Assembly: GCA_002707025.1 (NCBI GenBank)
Contig: PALG01000026.1
Span: forward strand, 124,001-188,000
DNA from: Flavobacteriaceae bacterium
GTDB taxonomy: Bacteria > Bacteroidota > Bacteroidia > Flavobacteriales > Flavobacteriaceae
Reading direction: 5' to 3'
Length of the DNA: 64,000 nt
Within the stretch, counting starts at the first letter, position 1. Each line of letters begins with the position of its first letter. Positions 16,301-24,170 of this stretch are shown here, in pieces. The translations under genes and the position numbers were made by a program. The notes under the pieces were generated by a model. That model ran no database searches, had not been told where the DNA came from, and was given only the letters and a program-made list of their open reading frames with translations.

Positions 16301-16360
16301 AGCGTAAACGTTTAAATTAATTTGATACACATTATGCCTTACCTACGGTAAAAGCGGGTG

Positions 16361-16392
16361 CAAATATAATTTTTTAAATTGAATTGGGCAAA
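16361..16392 (-). promoter_or_regulatory. Promoter of the rplU-rpmA operon
   Basis: The minus strand has TTTG (16389-16392), a 20-base spacer and TATATTTG (16361-16368), a full match to the Bacteroidota -33/-7 pattern. It leaves a leader of about 55 bases before rplU. Confidence 0.75.
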
Positions 16393-16422
16393 GGGTTTTT
16401 CTAAATAAAACCTTTCTGAAAA

Positions 16423-16860
16423 TCAGTGTTTTGGATTCCAGCTATCCTTCAGTAGTTGCATAAAGGCCAAAGTAAGCACAAATGTAGTTGAAAACCCCAT
16501 AATCACTAAAGAAACAATTAAGATGAGTGAACCCTTATTAAAATTCAGTTTCCAGGAATCCAATACCGCGTTCGCAAATTGATGATCAAACTGAAAAATA
16601 TAGACCGCCATAAATATAGAAAAGACAATGGTAGCCAGCCCTCCGGTAAACAAACCTATTTGAAATCCATCTTGGTATTTAAAATCGTTTGTGGTCGTTT
16701 TATATGCTTTAAGCGCATAAAAAATACCCACCCCAAAGAACACTGCATTAAGTGCGCTCAAAATAGGGTATTGATGCAAGCCTAGCAATTTGGTTAGAAG
16801 AAAATAGAGAATTAATACAATCGCTGTCCCTATTCCGTATTTTGTGTAATATTTACCCAT
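16423..16860 (-). CDS. DUF4199 membrane protein
   Basis: A 145-residue inner-membrane protein with four hydrophobic segments and the family layout of DUF4199: YFLLTKLLGL, then FFGVGIFYALKAYK, then YQDGFQIGLFTGGLATIVFS, then a C-terminal helix before a short charged tail. Function is unknown. It stands alone between rplU and the EamA exporter. Confidence 0.82.
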   Translation of the reverse strand: MGKYYTKYGIGTAIVLILYFLLTKLLGLHQYPILSALNAVFFGVGIFYALKAYKTTTNDFKYQDGFQIGLFTGGLATIVFSIFMAVYIFQFDHQFANAVLDSWKLNFNKGSLILIVSLVIMGFSTTFVLTLAFMQLLKDSWNPKH

Positions 16861-16924
16861 AATTTCTTGTTTTCCCTTAAATTTCGTGAAAATTCTTCAG
16901 AAATTCCTGGGCATTAACAGTTTC

Positions 16925-17800
16925 TTACAATTTTCGTGGGGTTTTTCGGTGTGACAAAAACACTCCGAACAGAATGATTGCCGCTGCCACAAGTTGAAAA
17001 ATACTAAAACGCTCACCATCTAGGATTCCCCACAAAACCGCTACGATTGGCATGGTATACGTAACAGAAGAAGCAAATACAGGACTCGATATCTGCACCA
17101 TTTTATTGAAAAGTACTTTTGCGATTGCTGTTCCGAACAGTGAAAGAATTACAATATAAGCAGCGGCCTCCTGCATTTCCTTGGAAGTTGCAATGGCTTC
17201 AAAAAAACCACTGAAATAGAGCACCACTACAGCTGGTAGAAAAATAAAAAGGAAATTCCCTGTAGTTACCGCAAGGGCACTAATATCTGATAAATGCTTT
17301 TTGATGATATTTACATTAAAAGCATATCCTAAGGTAGCAATTAAAATAAGTGTACTATACCAATAATTCTGATTGGAATGTATTTTTGAACCAGCCAAAA
17401 TCAAAAAAACTGTTCCTAAAAGTCCGACAAAAACCCCTATAACTTGTCTTTTGGTATTTATAATTCGAAATAATACCACTCCTACAACTACTGTTGCCAA
17501 GGGCGTTAAGCTATTTAAGATAGAAGCCACTGCGCTATCAATATGATTTTGTGCCATGGCAAACAAAAAAGGCGGAAAAAAAGAACTCACAAATCCCGAA
17601 ACAGCAATCCACATCCAATGCTTTTTTTGAATTTGACGCAGACTTTTAAAGCCTACCGGAAAAAGCATCAAAGATGTAAGTACAATGCGTAGTGATCCCA
17701 ATTGAAAGTAATTGAGCCCCACCAACCCTTTCTTTATAAGGATGAATGAGCTTCCCCATATTAAGGAGAGCACCAATAGATATAGCCATTTTTTATGCAT
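16925..17800 (-). CDS. EamA-family drug/metabolite exporter
   Basis: About 291 residues with ten hydrophobic segments in two EamA repeats (WLYLLVLSLIWGSSFILIKKG at the start; second repeat from LILIATLGYAFNVNIIKK). These inner-membrane permeases export metabolites or amino acids; the substrate is not predictable. I chose the ATG at 17798-17800, which puts the first helix at the N-terminus as in relatives; an upstream ATG at 17827 adds nine residues. Confidence 0.88.
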   Translation of the reverse strand: MHKKWLYLLVLSLIWGSSFILIKKGLVGLNYFQLGSLRIVLTSLMLFPVGFKSLRQIQKKHWMWIAVSGFVSSFFPPFLFAMAQNHIDSAVASILNSLTPLATVVVGVVLFRIINTKRQVIGVFVGLLGTVFLILAGSKIHSNQNYWYSTLILIATLGYAFNVNIIKKHLSDISALAVTTGNFLFIFLPAVVVLYFSGFFEAIATSKEMQEAAAYIVILSLFGTAIAKVLFNKMVQISSPVFASSVTYTMPIVAVLWGILDGERFSIFQLVAAAIILFGVFLSHRKTPRKL

Positions 17801-17862
17801 ACCGAGGGTCCATTTTTTCCCCTGCAAAGTTCTTACATTTCACGCTACTGTGCTATAAAAAT

Positions 17863-18420
17863 TTATTCCCAAGAAATGGTTTCCATTAGAGTCCTAATAT
17901 CATCCCGTAAGTATTTTACAGCAGGATAAATAGAATCGAAGTTCGGTTTAACTTCAAAATACAGGGCCCCTTTCAGAAAGTGATTGGTACTGTCTGTAAC
18001 GTAAAACTGTGATTGGGTCGCCGCATCCCCATTAATCATATAATACATTCCATACACTTTATGAATACTATCCACCCTGGGCTGCTCAAATATTTCATTA
18101 GCTTTTGCGGTATGATCATAGGTTAATTTTTGAGCATCCTTTAGAAGTGCTTCAATGTTTTCCCTAACGGGCTGGTAGGTTAAATAGATCGTTGCCTTCA
18201 TTTGTGGATAATTCAAATTGATGGCGCAACCGTTTTTCTGTTCTACTTGAGCTATCAGGTTTTTTTCAAACGAATAAGGGCAATTTGTGGTTACTTTTTT
18301 GTATTGAGGAAGTGGGTATTGTAACCGAAGCATTGCCGAGGGCTTCACTACCGTATCTTCTCCACAAGAAGCAAAAATCAATAGCAAGAAAAATATCCCG
18401 AAGGCCCTTAGGCTATTCAT
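17863..18420 (-). CDS. gldD: Gliding motility lipoprotein GldD
   Basis: A 185-residue lipoprotein (FFLLLIFASC lipobox) with the GldD sequence pattern (LRLQYPLPQYKKV, CPYSFEKN, CAINLNYPQMKATIYLTY). GldD is needed for gliding and type IX secretion in Flavobacterium; it sits in the cell envelope. Its start overlaps the gldE stop by 8 bases. The order mutY-ssb-gldE-gldD matches the arrangement known from gliding flavobacteria. Confidence 0.93.
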   Translation of the reverse strand: MNSLRAFGIFFLLLIFASCGEDTVVKPSAMLRLQYPLPQYKKVTTNCPYSFEKNLIAQVEQKNGCAINLNYPQMKATIYLTYQPVRENIEALLKDAQKLTYDHTAKANEIFEQPRVDSIHKVYGMYYMINGDAATQSQFYVTDSTNHFLKGALYFEVKPNFDSIYPAVKYLRDDIRTLMETISWE

Positions 18421-19720
18421 GAATGGAAAGTTTTATTTGTTTAATCCTTTTGTTATCAAAAGACTCTATGGTAAACGAATAATGGTGGAAGTTTAGTATT
18501 TCATCTTTTTTAGGGAAACCTTTCGAGACCTCCAAAATAAATCCAGCCAGGGTTTCGGCTTCACCTTTAGCCTCCTCGAAAAGTTTAGGATCTTCCAATT
18601 TTATAACCTTATAAAAATCCTTTAAGGGCGTTTTGCCTTCAAAAACAAAATTTTGGTCATCCAGCTTGGAAAAGATGAGGTCTTCATCGTCAAACTCATC
18701 ACTAATTTCCCCTACAATTTCTTCAATGATATCTTCCAAGGAAATCAATCCACAGGTTCCTCCATATTCATCTACCACAATCGCTAAATGCATCTTCATT
18801 TCCTTAAATTCATTCAGCAAATCGTCCAATTTTTTATTTTCGGGCACAAAATAGGCCTCCCGTTTCAAGGGCACCCAATCGAAATTTTTCCGATCGAAAT
18901 AAGGGAGCAAATCCTTTACATAGAGGATCCCCGTAATATTATCGATACTGTCTTTATAAACAGGTATTCTAGAATAACCATGCGAAATGATTTCGGGCAT
19001 AATTTCCTTATATGGGGCTTCCTCATCCAAGGCAAAAATATCCATACGGGGTTTCATGACATTTTTAGTGTCGGTATTTCCAAAAGTAACAATCCCTTGC
19101 AGTATTTTCTGTTCTTCATGGGTAGTATCCTCCCTCGAAGTAAGCTCTAAGGCTTGCGATAATTGATCAATACTAATCCCAGATTTTTGCTTTCCAAATT
19201 TATTTTCAATATATAAAGTGATGGAACGCATGGGGGTACTTATGGGTGAGAAAAGCGTGAAAAGCACATTTAAAGGATATGCCATAAAGGAAGAGAAGGA
19301 CAATTTATTCCTGCTAGCATAAATTTTGGGCAAAATTTCCCCAAAAAGCAAAATAACAAAGGTAACCACAACCACTTCCACAATAAAGCGGACTTCGGGG
19401 GTTTCAATACCTCCAAATAATAATTCCCCTAAAGAAGCAAACAACAATACAATCGCTATATTAATCAAGTTATTTGCTACAAGAATCGTCGCTAATAGTT
19501 TCTTGGGTTTTGATAAAAGCTTCTTCACCAATTCCATTTTCTTGGAGGCTGCATTGCCTTCAGAATCTTCCAAATCGCCTAAAGTAAGGGAAAAGAAAGC
19601 AATCTCGGCACCAGAAATTAAGGCCGAGAAAAACAACAACACAAAAACAAAAACAATACTGGTTACCTGGGGTGCGGTAAGTAAAGAAATGACCAATAAA
19701 CTCGGGGGTTCTAAATCCAA
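18413..19720 (-). CDS. gldE: Gliding motility-associated protein GldE (CorC/HlyC type)
   Basis: A 435-residue protein: DUF21 membrane domain with several helices (residues ~17-180; LLFFSALISGAEIAFFSL), a CBS pair (~205-330; MKPRMDIFALDE, VVDEYGGTCGLISLEDIIEE) and a C-terminal CorC_HlyC transporter-associated domain (~345-430). It resembles CorC-type ion transport proteins. With gldD, it is linked to gliding and type IX secretion. Confidence 0.93.
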   Translation of the reverse strand: MDLEPPSLLVISLLTAPQVTSIVFVFVLLFFSALISGAEIAFFSLTLGDLEDSEGNAASKKMELVKKLLSKPKKLLATILVANNLINIAIVLLFASLGELLFGGIETPEVRFIVEVVVVTFVILLFGEILPKIYASRNKLSFSSFMAYPLNVLFTLFSPISTPMRSITLYIENKFGKQKSGISIDQLSQALELTSREDTTHEEQKILQGIVTFGNTDTKNVMKPRMDIFALDEEAPYKEIMPEIISHGYSRIPVYKDSIDNITGILYVKDLLPYFDRKNFDWVPLKREAYFVPENKKLDDLLNEFKEMKMHLAIVVDEYGGTCGLISLEDIIEEIVGEISDEFDDEDLIFSKLDDQNFVFEGKTPLKDFYKVIKLEDPKLFEEAKGEAETLAGFILEVSKGFPKKDEILNFHHYSFTIESFDNKRIKQIKLSIHE

Positions 19721-19742
19721 AATTTCACCAATTGGTTATACA

Positions 19743-20201
19743 TTAAAATGGCAAATCATCATCGTCTTCGCCAATGGCCTCTTGCACCTGCTGGTTTTGC
19801 TGAGGCTTTTGTGTAGGCTGTGATGAAGTACCTTGAGTACCTTGACTCATCCCGCCGCTTTCATTTTTGGGGGTTAGGAATGTGAAATCGGTACATTGGA
19901 TCTCGGTACTATACCGATCGTTTCCATGATCGTCCTGCCATTTCCGGGTTTTAATCCTGCCTTCCACATAAACCTTATCGCCCTTTTTCAAATATTTTTC
20001 ACAGATTTCTGCAGCCTTGTTACGCACTACTATGTTGTGCCATTCGGTATTCGAAACTTTCTCTCCTGTAGTTCTATTGGTATAGGTTTCGTTGGTTGCA
20101 AGAGGGAATCTTCCAATACAACCTCCTCCTTCAAAATAATTCATTTTTACTTCATCTCCCGTGTGCCCAATTAGCATCACTTTATTCAATGTTCCACTCA
20201 T
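19743..20201 (-). CDS. ssb: Single-stranded DNA-binding protein
   Basis: A 152-residue SSB: OB fold in residues ~1-110 (LNKVMLIGHTGDEVKMNYFEGGG, YVEGRIKTRKWQDDHGNDRY), then a Gln/Gly/Thr-rich linker, and the acidic tip EDDDDLPF that recruits repair and replication partners. It lies between mutY and gldE and has its own TAnnTTTG box at 20221-20228. Confidence 0.97.
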   Translation of the reverse strand: MSGTLNKVMLIGHTGDEVKMNYFEGGGCIGRFPLATNETYTNRTTGEKVSNTEWHNIVVRNKAAEICEKYLKKGDKVYVEGRIKTRKWQDDHGNDRYSTEIQCTDFTFLTPKNESGGMSQGTQGTSSQPTQKPQQNQQVQEAIGEDDDDLPF

Positions 20202-20220
20202 CTAATACGTTTATTTTATG

Positions 20221-20228
20221 CAAAGGTA
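20221..20228 (-). promoter_or_regulatory. Putative -7 box of ssb
   Basis: The minus strand reads TACCTTTG, 19 bases before the ssb ATG. No good -33 element is visible. Confidence 0.45.
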
Positions 20229-20256
20229 AATTTTGTAATTAAATATAGGTAAAATT

Positions 20257-21324
20257 TTATTGCTGAAAAGGCCCAAAACTTGAAATAAAGTTTTCAATTA
20301 GAACAGGAACGGGAAAAGTATCGACCTTTTGAAATGGAATAGCATTAGTAGGCAATGATTCGGTTTCAAGAATCCAAAACGTCGCAAATAGATGTTTGTG
20401 GGACAATTTATGGATAATGGGCACATCATTAAATGAAGCTACTGTAGTTACTTGAATATTCTTTAACACATCCTGAAAGGCCTTATGTTCCTTCAGGGAT
20501 GTAACAGTAAGCTTTTCATGGCTTTCAATTAGGGGAAATTGATACAGGTTTTGCCAAATACCCTTCCCTTCCCGTTTCTCCATAAGGGTTTTACCATCTT
20601 CAGATAGGAAAACCAAAAAATTGTAAAAGTGTTTCTTTACTTTGGTTTTTTTCAACTTTACGGGCAGCTCGCCTACTCTTTTTTTGTTGAATGCTTCACA
20701 CTGCGTTTCAAAGATACAATGTCCACAATCGGGACTAGAAGGGATACAATATCGGGCCCCAAACTCCATGAGGGCTTGATTGTATGTTCCTGGATCTTCT
20801 GAAGGAATCAACTCCTGCGCTAGGGATTTAAATTGCTTAATGCCTTGGGTTGTATTAATAGGAGTATCGATTCCGAAAAAACGGCTCAGCACACGGTATA
20901 CATTTCCATCAACCACGGCAGCAGACTCGTTAAAACAAATAGAAGCAATGGCACTGGCAGTGTAATCGCCTACACCCTTTAAGTTTAACAGCTCCTTATA
21001 AGTATTAGGAAAAACCCCTTGATATTCATTGACAATATATTTTGCCGTGAAGTGTAAATTTCTTGCTCGGGAATAATACCCGAGACCTTGCCATAATTTA
21101 AGTACTTGTTCTTCGGAAGCTTTAGCAAGATCAAAAACGCTTGGAAATGCCTTTAGGAATTCCTCATAATAGGGTAATCCCTGCGCCACTCTCGTTTGTT
21201 GCAGGATAATTTCTGAAAGCCAAATGCGATAGGGATCCTTGGTTTCCCGCCAAGGCAAAGCCCGGCTATTTTCTAAATACCATGTAATGAGATTGTTACT
21301 AAAAAAATGAGAGCGTTTTGACAT
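20257..21324 (-). CDS. mutY: A/G-specific adenine glycosylase
   Basis: A 355-residue DNA glycosylase that removes adenine mispaired with 8-oxoguanine. It has the LSEIILQQTRV catalytic Glu region, the helix-hairpin-helix LKGVGDYTASAIAS, the catalytic Asp in VVDGNVYRVLSR, and the 4Fe-4S cluster motif C-x6-C-x2-C-x5-C (CIPSSPDCGHCIFETQC). A C-terminal NUDIX-like domain recognises 8-oxoG. It is first in the mutY-ssb-gldE-gldD run. A TATTTTTG box lies at 21329-21336, only 4 bases before the ATG. Confidence 0.96.
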   Translation of the reverse strand: MSKRSHFFSNNLITWYLENSRALPWRETKDPYRIWLSEIILQQTRVAQGLPYYEEFLKAFPSVFDLAKASEEQVLKLWQGLGYYSRARNLHFTAKYIVNEYQGVFPNTYKELLNLKGVGDYTASAIASICFNESAAVVDGNVYRVLSRFFGIDTPINTTQGIKQFKSLAQELIPSEDPGTYNQALMEFGARYCIPSSPDCGHCIFETQCEAFNKKRVGELPVKLKKTKVKKHFYNFLVFLSEDGKTLMEKREGKGIWQNLYQFPLIESHEKLTVTSLKEHKAFQDVLKNIQVTTVASFNDVPIIHKLSHKHLFATFWILETESLPTNAIPFQKVDTFPVPVLIENFISSFGPFQQ

Positions 21325-21328
21325 ATAG

Positions 21329-21336
21329 CAAAAATA
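21329..21336 (-). promoter_or_regulatory. Putative -7 box of mutY, very close to the start codon
   Basis: The minus strand reads TATTTTTG. Transcription would begin at or just before the ATG at 21324, implying a leaderless message. No -33 TTG is seen at the expected place, so the call is tentative. Confidence 0.3.
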
Positions 21337-21369
21337 TACTTTATGTATTTATTTTTTAATAGGTTACGA

Positions 21370-21402
21370 TTTGATTATTTGTTTTTAAAATCCTTATATT
21401 TG
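21370..21402 (+). promoter_or_regulatory. Promoter of the HU gene
   Basis: TTTG at 21370-21373, a 21-base spacer and TATATTTG at 21395-21402 give a full Bacteroidota promoter, leaving a leader of about 55 bases before the HU start. Confidence 0.75.
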
Positions 21403-21462
21403 CCGTCTTGAAAAAAACAAACCTAGATTAGTACTATAATATAATTTTAAAATTTTTTTATA

Positions 21463-21753
21463 ATGACGAAAGCAGATCTTGTAGCAAAAATTTCCGAGAA
21501 ATTAGGAATGGAAAAAGGTGATGTACAAGCTACAGTAGAATCCTTTATGGAAGAAGTGAAAAATTCACTTGAAAATGGAGATAACGTTTACTTAAGAGGT
21601 TTCGGTAGTTTTATTATTAAAACAAGAGCCGAAAAGACCGGAAGAAATATCTCTAAAAATACTACAATTAAAATCCCCGCGCACAATATCCCTGCATTTA
21701 AGCCTGCAAAAGTTTTTGTAGAGGGTGTAAAAACAAACGTGGAAGTAAAGTAA
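21463..21753 (+). CDS. HU-family DNA-binding protein
   Basis: A 96-residue histone-like protein with the HU pattern: MTKADLVAKISEKLG, VYLRGFGSFIIKTRAEKTGRN in the beta arm, and the terminal KIPAHNIPAFKPAKVF. It bends and packages DNA. A short GC-rich hairpin follows (21767-21785), with no U tract, between it and the tiny basic-protein gene, so read-through is likely. Confidence 0.95.
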   Translation: MTKADLVAKISEKLGMEKGDVQATVESFMEEVKNSLENGDNVYLRGFGSFIIKTRAEKTGRNISKNTTIKIPAHNIPAFKPAKVFVEGVKTNVEVK

Positions 21754-21766
21754 TTAATAATCCCGT

Positions 21767-21785
21767 CCCGTCTTTTTTAGGCGGG
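21767..21785 (+). promoter_or_regulatory. Hairpin between HU and the 30-residue basic protein
   Basis: CCCGTC pairs with GGCGGG (one G-U) around a T-rich loop. No U tract follows, so it may set differential expression or processing rather than full termination. Confidence 0.45.
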
Positions 21786-21807
21786 GCCTTATAAAAATCT
21801 CTTTAAT

Positions 21808-21900
21808 ATGCCAAGTGGTAAAAAAAGAAAAAGACATAAGGTAGCGACACATAAGCGTAAAAAAAGAAGACGCGCGAATCGCCACAAAAAGAAAAAGTAG
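21808..21900 (+). CDS. 30-residue basic ribosomal-type protein (AURKAIP1/COX24-like)
   Basis: A 31-codon frame encodes a 30-residue peptide that begins MPSGKKRKRHKVATHKRKKR and contains almost only Lys, Arg, His and a few small residues. This matches the AURKAIP1/COX24-type short protein of Bacteroidota, related to mitoribosomal mS38 and to the mycobacterial small-subunit protein bS22. It is probably a ribosomal protein. It lies 54 bases after HU, and a perfect terminator hairpin begins inside its last codons. It is easily missed because of its size. Confidence 0.85.
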   Translation: MPSGKKRKRHKVATHKRKKRRRANRHKKKK

Positions 21901-21918
21901 TTTTTCAAACTACTTTTT
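21892..21918 (+). terminator. Intrinsic terminator overlapping the end of the basic-protein gene
   Basis: AAAAAGTAGTTT and AAACTACTTTTT form a perfect 12-bp inverted repeat around TTC and end in a T run. The stop codon TAG is inside the stem. Confidence 0.9.
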
Positions 21919-21960
21919 TCGTTTAGAAATGTAAATACCAAGTTCTTTGAAAATGAAATT

Positions 21961-22067
21961 CCTAAACCTATTGGTTTTTGAAATTTCTTCAGGAAATATT
22001 CTCTGAATGATACATTCAGAAAAATCCTGTGATAAAATATTGTTTAATCCATCAGCCCAAGGCTGAT
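21961..22067 (+). promoter_or_regulatory. Structured leader of the RNase G/E gene
   Basis: Three inverted repeats lie in succession before the GTG start: AAACC-TATT-GGTTT (about 21964-21977), TCTGAATG-ATA-CATTCAGA (22002-22020) and ATCAGCC-CAA-GGCTGAT (22051-22067). None has a U tract. They could form a folded 5' leader. Confidence 0.5.
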
Positions 22068-22082
22068 AAAAATTAATGTAAC

Positions 22083-23630
22083 GTGAGCTACGAATTATTT
22101 GTAAGATCCAGTTCACAACAAGTTGATTTTGCCCTTTTAAAAGATGGAAAACTAGTCGAATTGCACAAGGAGAACGAGGACAACAAGTTTTCGGTAGGCG
22201 ATGTATTTCTCGCCAAAATCCGGAAAACAGTTCCTGGTCTTAACGCAGCCTTCGTTAATGTAGGCTACGAAAAAGATGCTTTTTTGCATTACCACGATTT
22301 GGGACCCAAAGTATTGTCCCTCCTTAAATTCGTAAAACGTGTAAGCACAGGTAAATTAAAAGATTATTCTTTAAAAGAATTCCCATTCGACAAAGAGATT
22401 GATAAAAACGGCACCATCAACAATGCCCTTAAAAACAATCAATCTATTCTGGTACAGATCGTAAAAGAACCTATTTCCACCAAAGGACCTAGAATAAGCT
22501 CTGAGCTTTCCATTGCTGGGAGGTACATTGTCTTGGTTCCTTTTTCAGACCGGGTTTCTATTTCACAAAAAATAGAATCCAAAGAAGAAAGAGATCGGTT
22601 AAAACGCTTAATTATGAGCATTAAACCGAAAGGATTTGGAGTGATTATACGAACCGTAGCAGAGGGTAAAAAAGTAGCCGAACTGGACGGAGATTTGCAA
22701 AATCTTTTTGATCGCTGGACAGCGATGTGTAAAAAGCTACGAGGGGCGCACCACCCTAGTAAGGTGCTAAGCGAGTTAAATAAAGGAGCTTCCATTATTC
22801 GTGATATGTTTAACGACTCATTTTCGGCGATACATATTGATGATGAAACCCTTTATTTACAAATAAAAGATTATGTGCAAGGCATTGCACCTAAAAAAGA
22901 GAATATTGTAAAGTTTTATGATTCTAAAATTCCCATTTTTGAAAAATTTGGGATTGAAAGACAGATTAAAACTTCGTTTGGAAAAACCGTCTCCGGAGCC
23001 AAAGGCACCTACCTCGTGATCGAACACACAGAAGCGATGCACGTAATTGATGTGAACAGTGGTAACCGAAGCAATAAATCCAAATCCCAAGAAGAAACCG
23101 CTTTGGAAGTAAATATGCTAGCTGCTAGTGAAGTAGCCAGACAGTTACGATTGCGCGATATGGGTGGAATTATTGTGGTCGATTTTATTGACATGGGACG
23201 TGCCGAAAACCGTAAGAAACTCTACAATCACCTTCGTGATGAGATGAGTGACGATAAAGCGAAGCATAAAATTTTACCCCCTAGTAAATTTGGGCTCATC
23301 CAAATTACCCGTCAAAGGGTTCGCCCCGAGGTAAACATTAAAACCCGGGAAGAAAACCCCAATGGCAATGGTGATAGTGAAGAAATTGAAGCCCCAATTG
23401 TACTGGTACAAAAAATTACCGAAGAGCTGAAACGGCTTTTCAAAAAAGACTATAAAAAGCTAACGCTTAATGCGCATCCTTTTATAGCAGCCTTTTTAAT
23501 TAAAGGTTTTCCATCTGTGCGAACCAAATGGTTCATGGAGCACAAAAAATGGGTGAGAATTCAACCTAGAGACGCTTACACGTATCTCGAGTACCACTTT
23601 ACCGATAAAGATGGTAACGAAATTAAATAA
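22083..23630 (+). CDS. rng: Rne/Rng family ribonuclease (RNase G/E)
   Basis: A 515-residue endoribonuclease for rRNA maturation and mRNA decay. It has an S1 domain (residues ~38-125), a 5' sensor and RNase H-like region, and the catalytic DNase I-like domain with the metal-binding Asp residues in MHVIDVNSG and GGIIVVDFIDMGRAENR. The Zn-link CPxCxGxG motif usual in enterobacterial RNase E/G is not seen; after TRQRVRPEVN comes a Gly/Asn/Glu-rich segment instead. The start is GTG at 22083, matching family N-termini (YELFVRSSSQQVDFALL). The gene is closed by a strong terminator. Confidence 0.95.
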   Translation: MSYELFVRSSSQQVDFALLKDGKLVELHKENEDNKFSVGDVFLAKIRKTVPGLNAAFVNVGYEKDAFLHYHDLGPKVLSLLKFVKRVSTGKLKDYSLKEFPFDKEIDKNGTINNALKNNQSILVQIVKEPISTKGPRISSELSIAGRYIVLVPFSDRVSISQKIESKEERDRLKRLIMSIKPKGFGVIIRTVAEGKKVAELDGDLQNLFDRWTAMCKKLRGAHHPSKVLSELNKGASIIRDMFNDSFSAIHIDDETLYLQIKDYVQGIAPKKENIVKFYDSKIPIFEKFGIERQIKTSFGKTVSGAKGTYLVIEHTEAMHVIDVNSGNRSNKSKSQEETALEVNMLAASEVARQLRLRDMGGIIVVDFIDMGRAENRKKLYNHLRDEMSDDKAKHKILPPSKFGLIQITRQRVRPEVNIKTREENPNGNGDSEEIEAPIVLVQKITEELKRLFKKDYKKLTLNAHPFIAAFLIKGFPSVRTKWFMEHKKWVRIQPRDAYTYLEYHFTDKDGNEIK

Positions 23631-23636
23631 CCTGAA

Positions 23637-23666
23637 AACCCCTTTTGCACAAAAGGGGTTTTTTTA
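23637..23666 (+). terminator. Intrinsic terminator after rng
   Basis: AACCCCTTTTG and CAAAAGGGGTT pair around CA, followed by seven or more T residues. The recX promoter appears to overlap this stem. Confidence 0.92.
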
Positions 23667-23670
23667 TTTA

Positions 23671-23678
23671 TACCTTTG
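23671..23678 (+). promoter_or_regulatory. Putative -7 box of recX
   Basis: TACCTTTG matches TAnnTTTG. A TTTG at 23644-23647, inside the rng terminator stem, lies 23 bases upstream and could be the -33 element. Confidence 0.5.
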
Positions 23679-23696
23679 CCAAAATCGTTTTACTCT

Positions 23697-24170
23697 TTGG
23701 ACACCTATAAAACCTATACTGTAGAAGAAGCTAAGGCAAGGATGCAAAAATACTGTGCTTACCAAGAGCGATGCCATAAGGAGGTACATCAAAAACTTAG
23801 GGACATGCGAATGATTCCCGAGGCGATTGCCCTCATCGTAAACGATTTAATTCAAGAGAATTATTTAAACGAAACCCGTTTTGCCCAAGCCTTTGCCCGT
23901 GGAAAATTTAAAAACAAAAAATGGGGGCGAAACCGTATTGTCCAAGAACTGAAATTTCGTGAGATTAGCGCCTATAATATCAAAAAAGCGCTTCAGGAAA
24001 TTCCGGAAGCGGCCTATTTGGAAACTTTTGAAGCTTTGGTGGAAAAAAGACTGGCACAATTAGCCTCCGAAAAAAGCCTTCCGAAGAAAAAAAAGAAATT
24101 GGCCGATTACCTTTTTTACCGTGGATGGGAACCTGAACTGGTGTGGGATGCGGTCTATAAAATTAATTAA
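23697..24170 (+). CDS. recX: Regulatory protein RecX
   Basis: About 157 residues, all helical, with the RecX pattern: YTVEEAKARMQKYCAYQERC, LNETRFAQAFARGKFKNKKWG, and a C-terminal FYRGWEPELVWDAV. RecX restrains RecA filament activity. The start is uncertain. The frame opens at a TTG at 23676, but that codon is part of the promoter box (23671-23678), so I use the in-frame TTG at 23697; the first ATG (23739) would cut into the conserved region. It converges on a lipoprotein gene with an 8-base overlap. Confidence 0.85.
   Translation: MDTYKTYTVEEAKARMQKYCAYQERCHKEVHQKLRDMRMIPEAIALIVNDLIQENYLNETRFAQAFARGKFKNKKWGRNRIVQELKFREISAYNIKKALQEIPEAAYLETFEALVEKRLAQLASEKSLPKKKKKLADYLFYRGWEPELVWDAVYKIN

Noticed and set aside
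21910-22116. 68-codon minus-strand frame before the RNase G/E gene
   Set aside because: It overlaps the rng start and the terminator of the small basic-protein gene, and the peptide has no recognisable pattern. The three hairpins explain the region as well. I cannot fully exclude a small gene.
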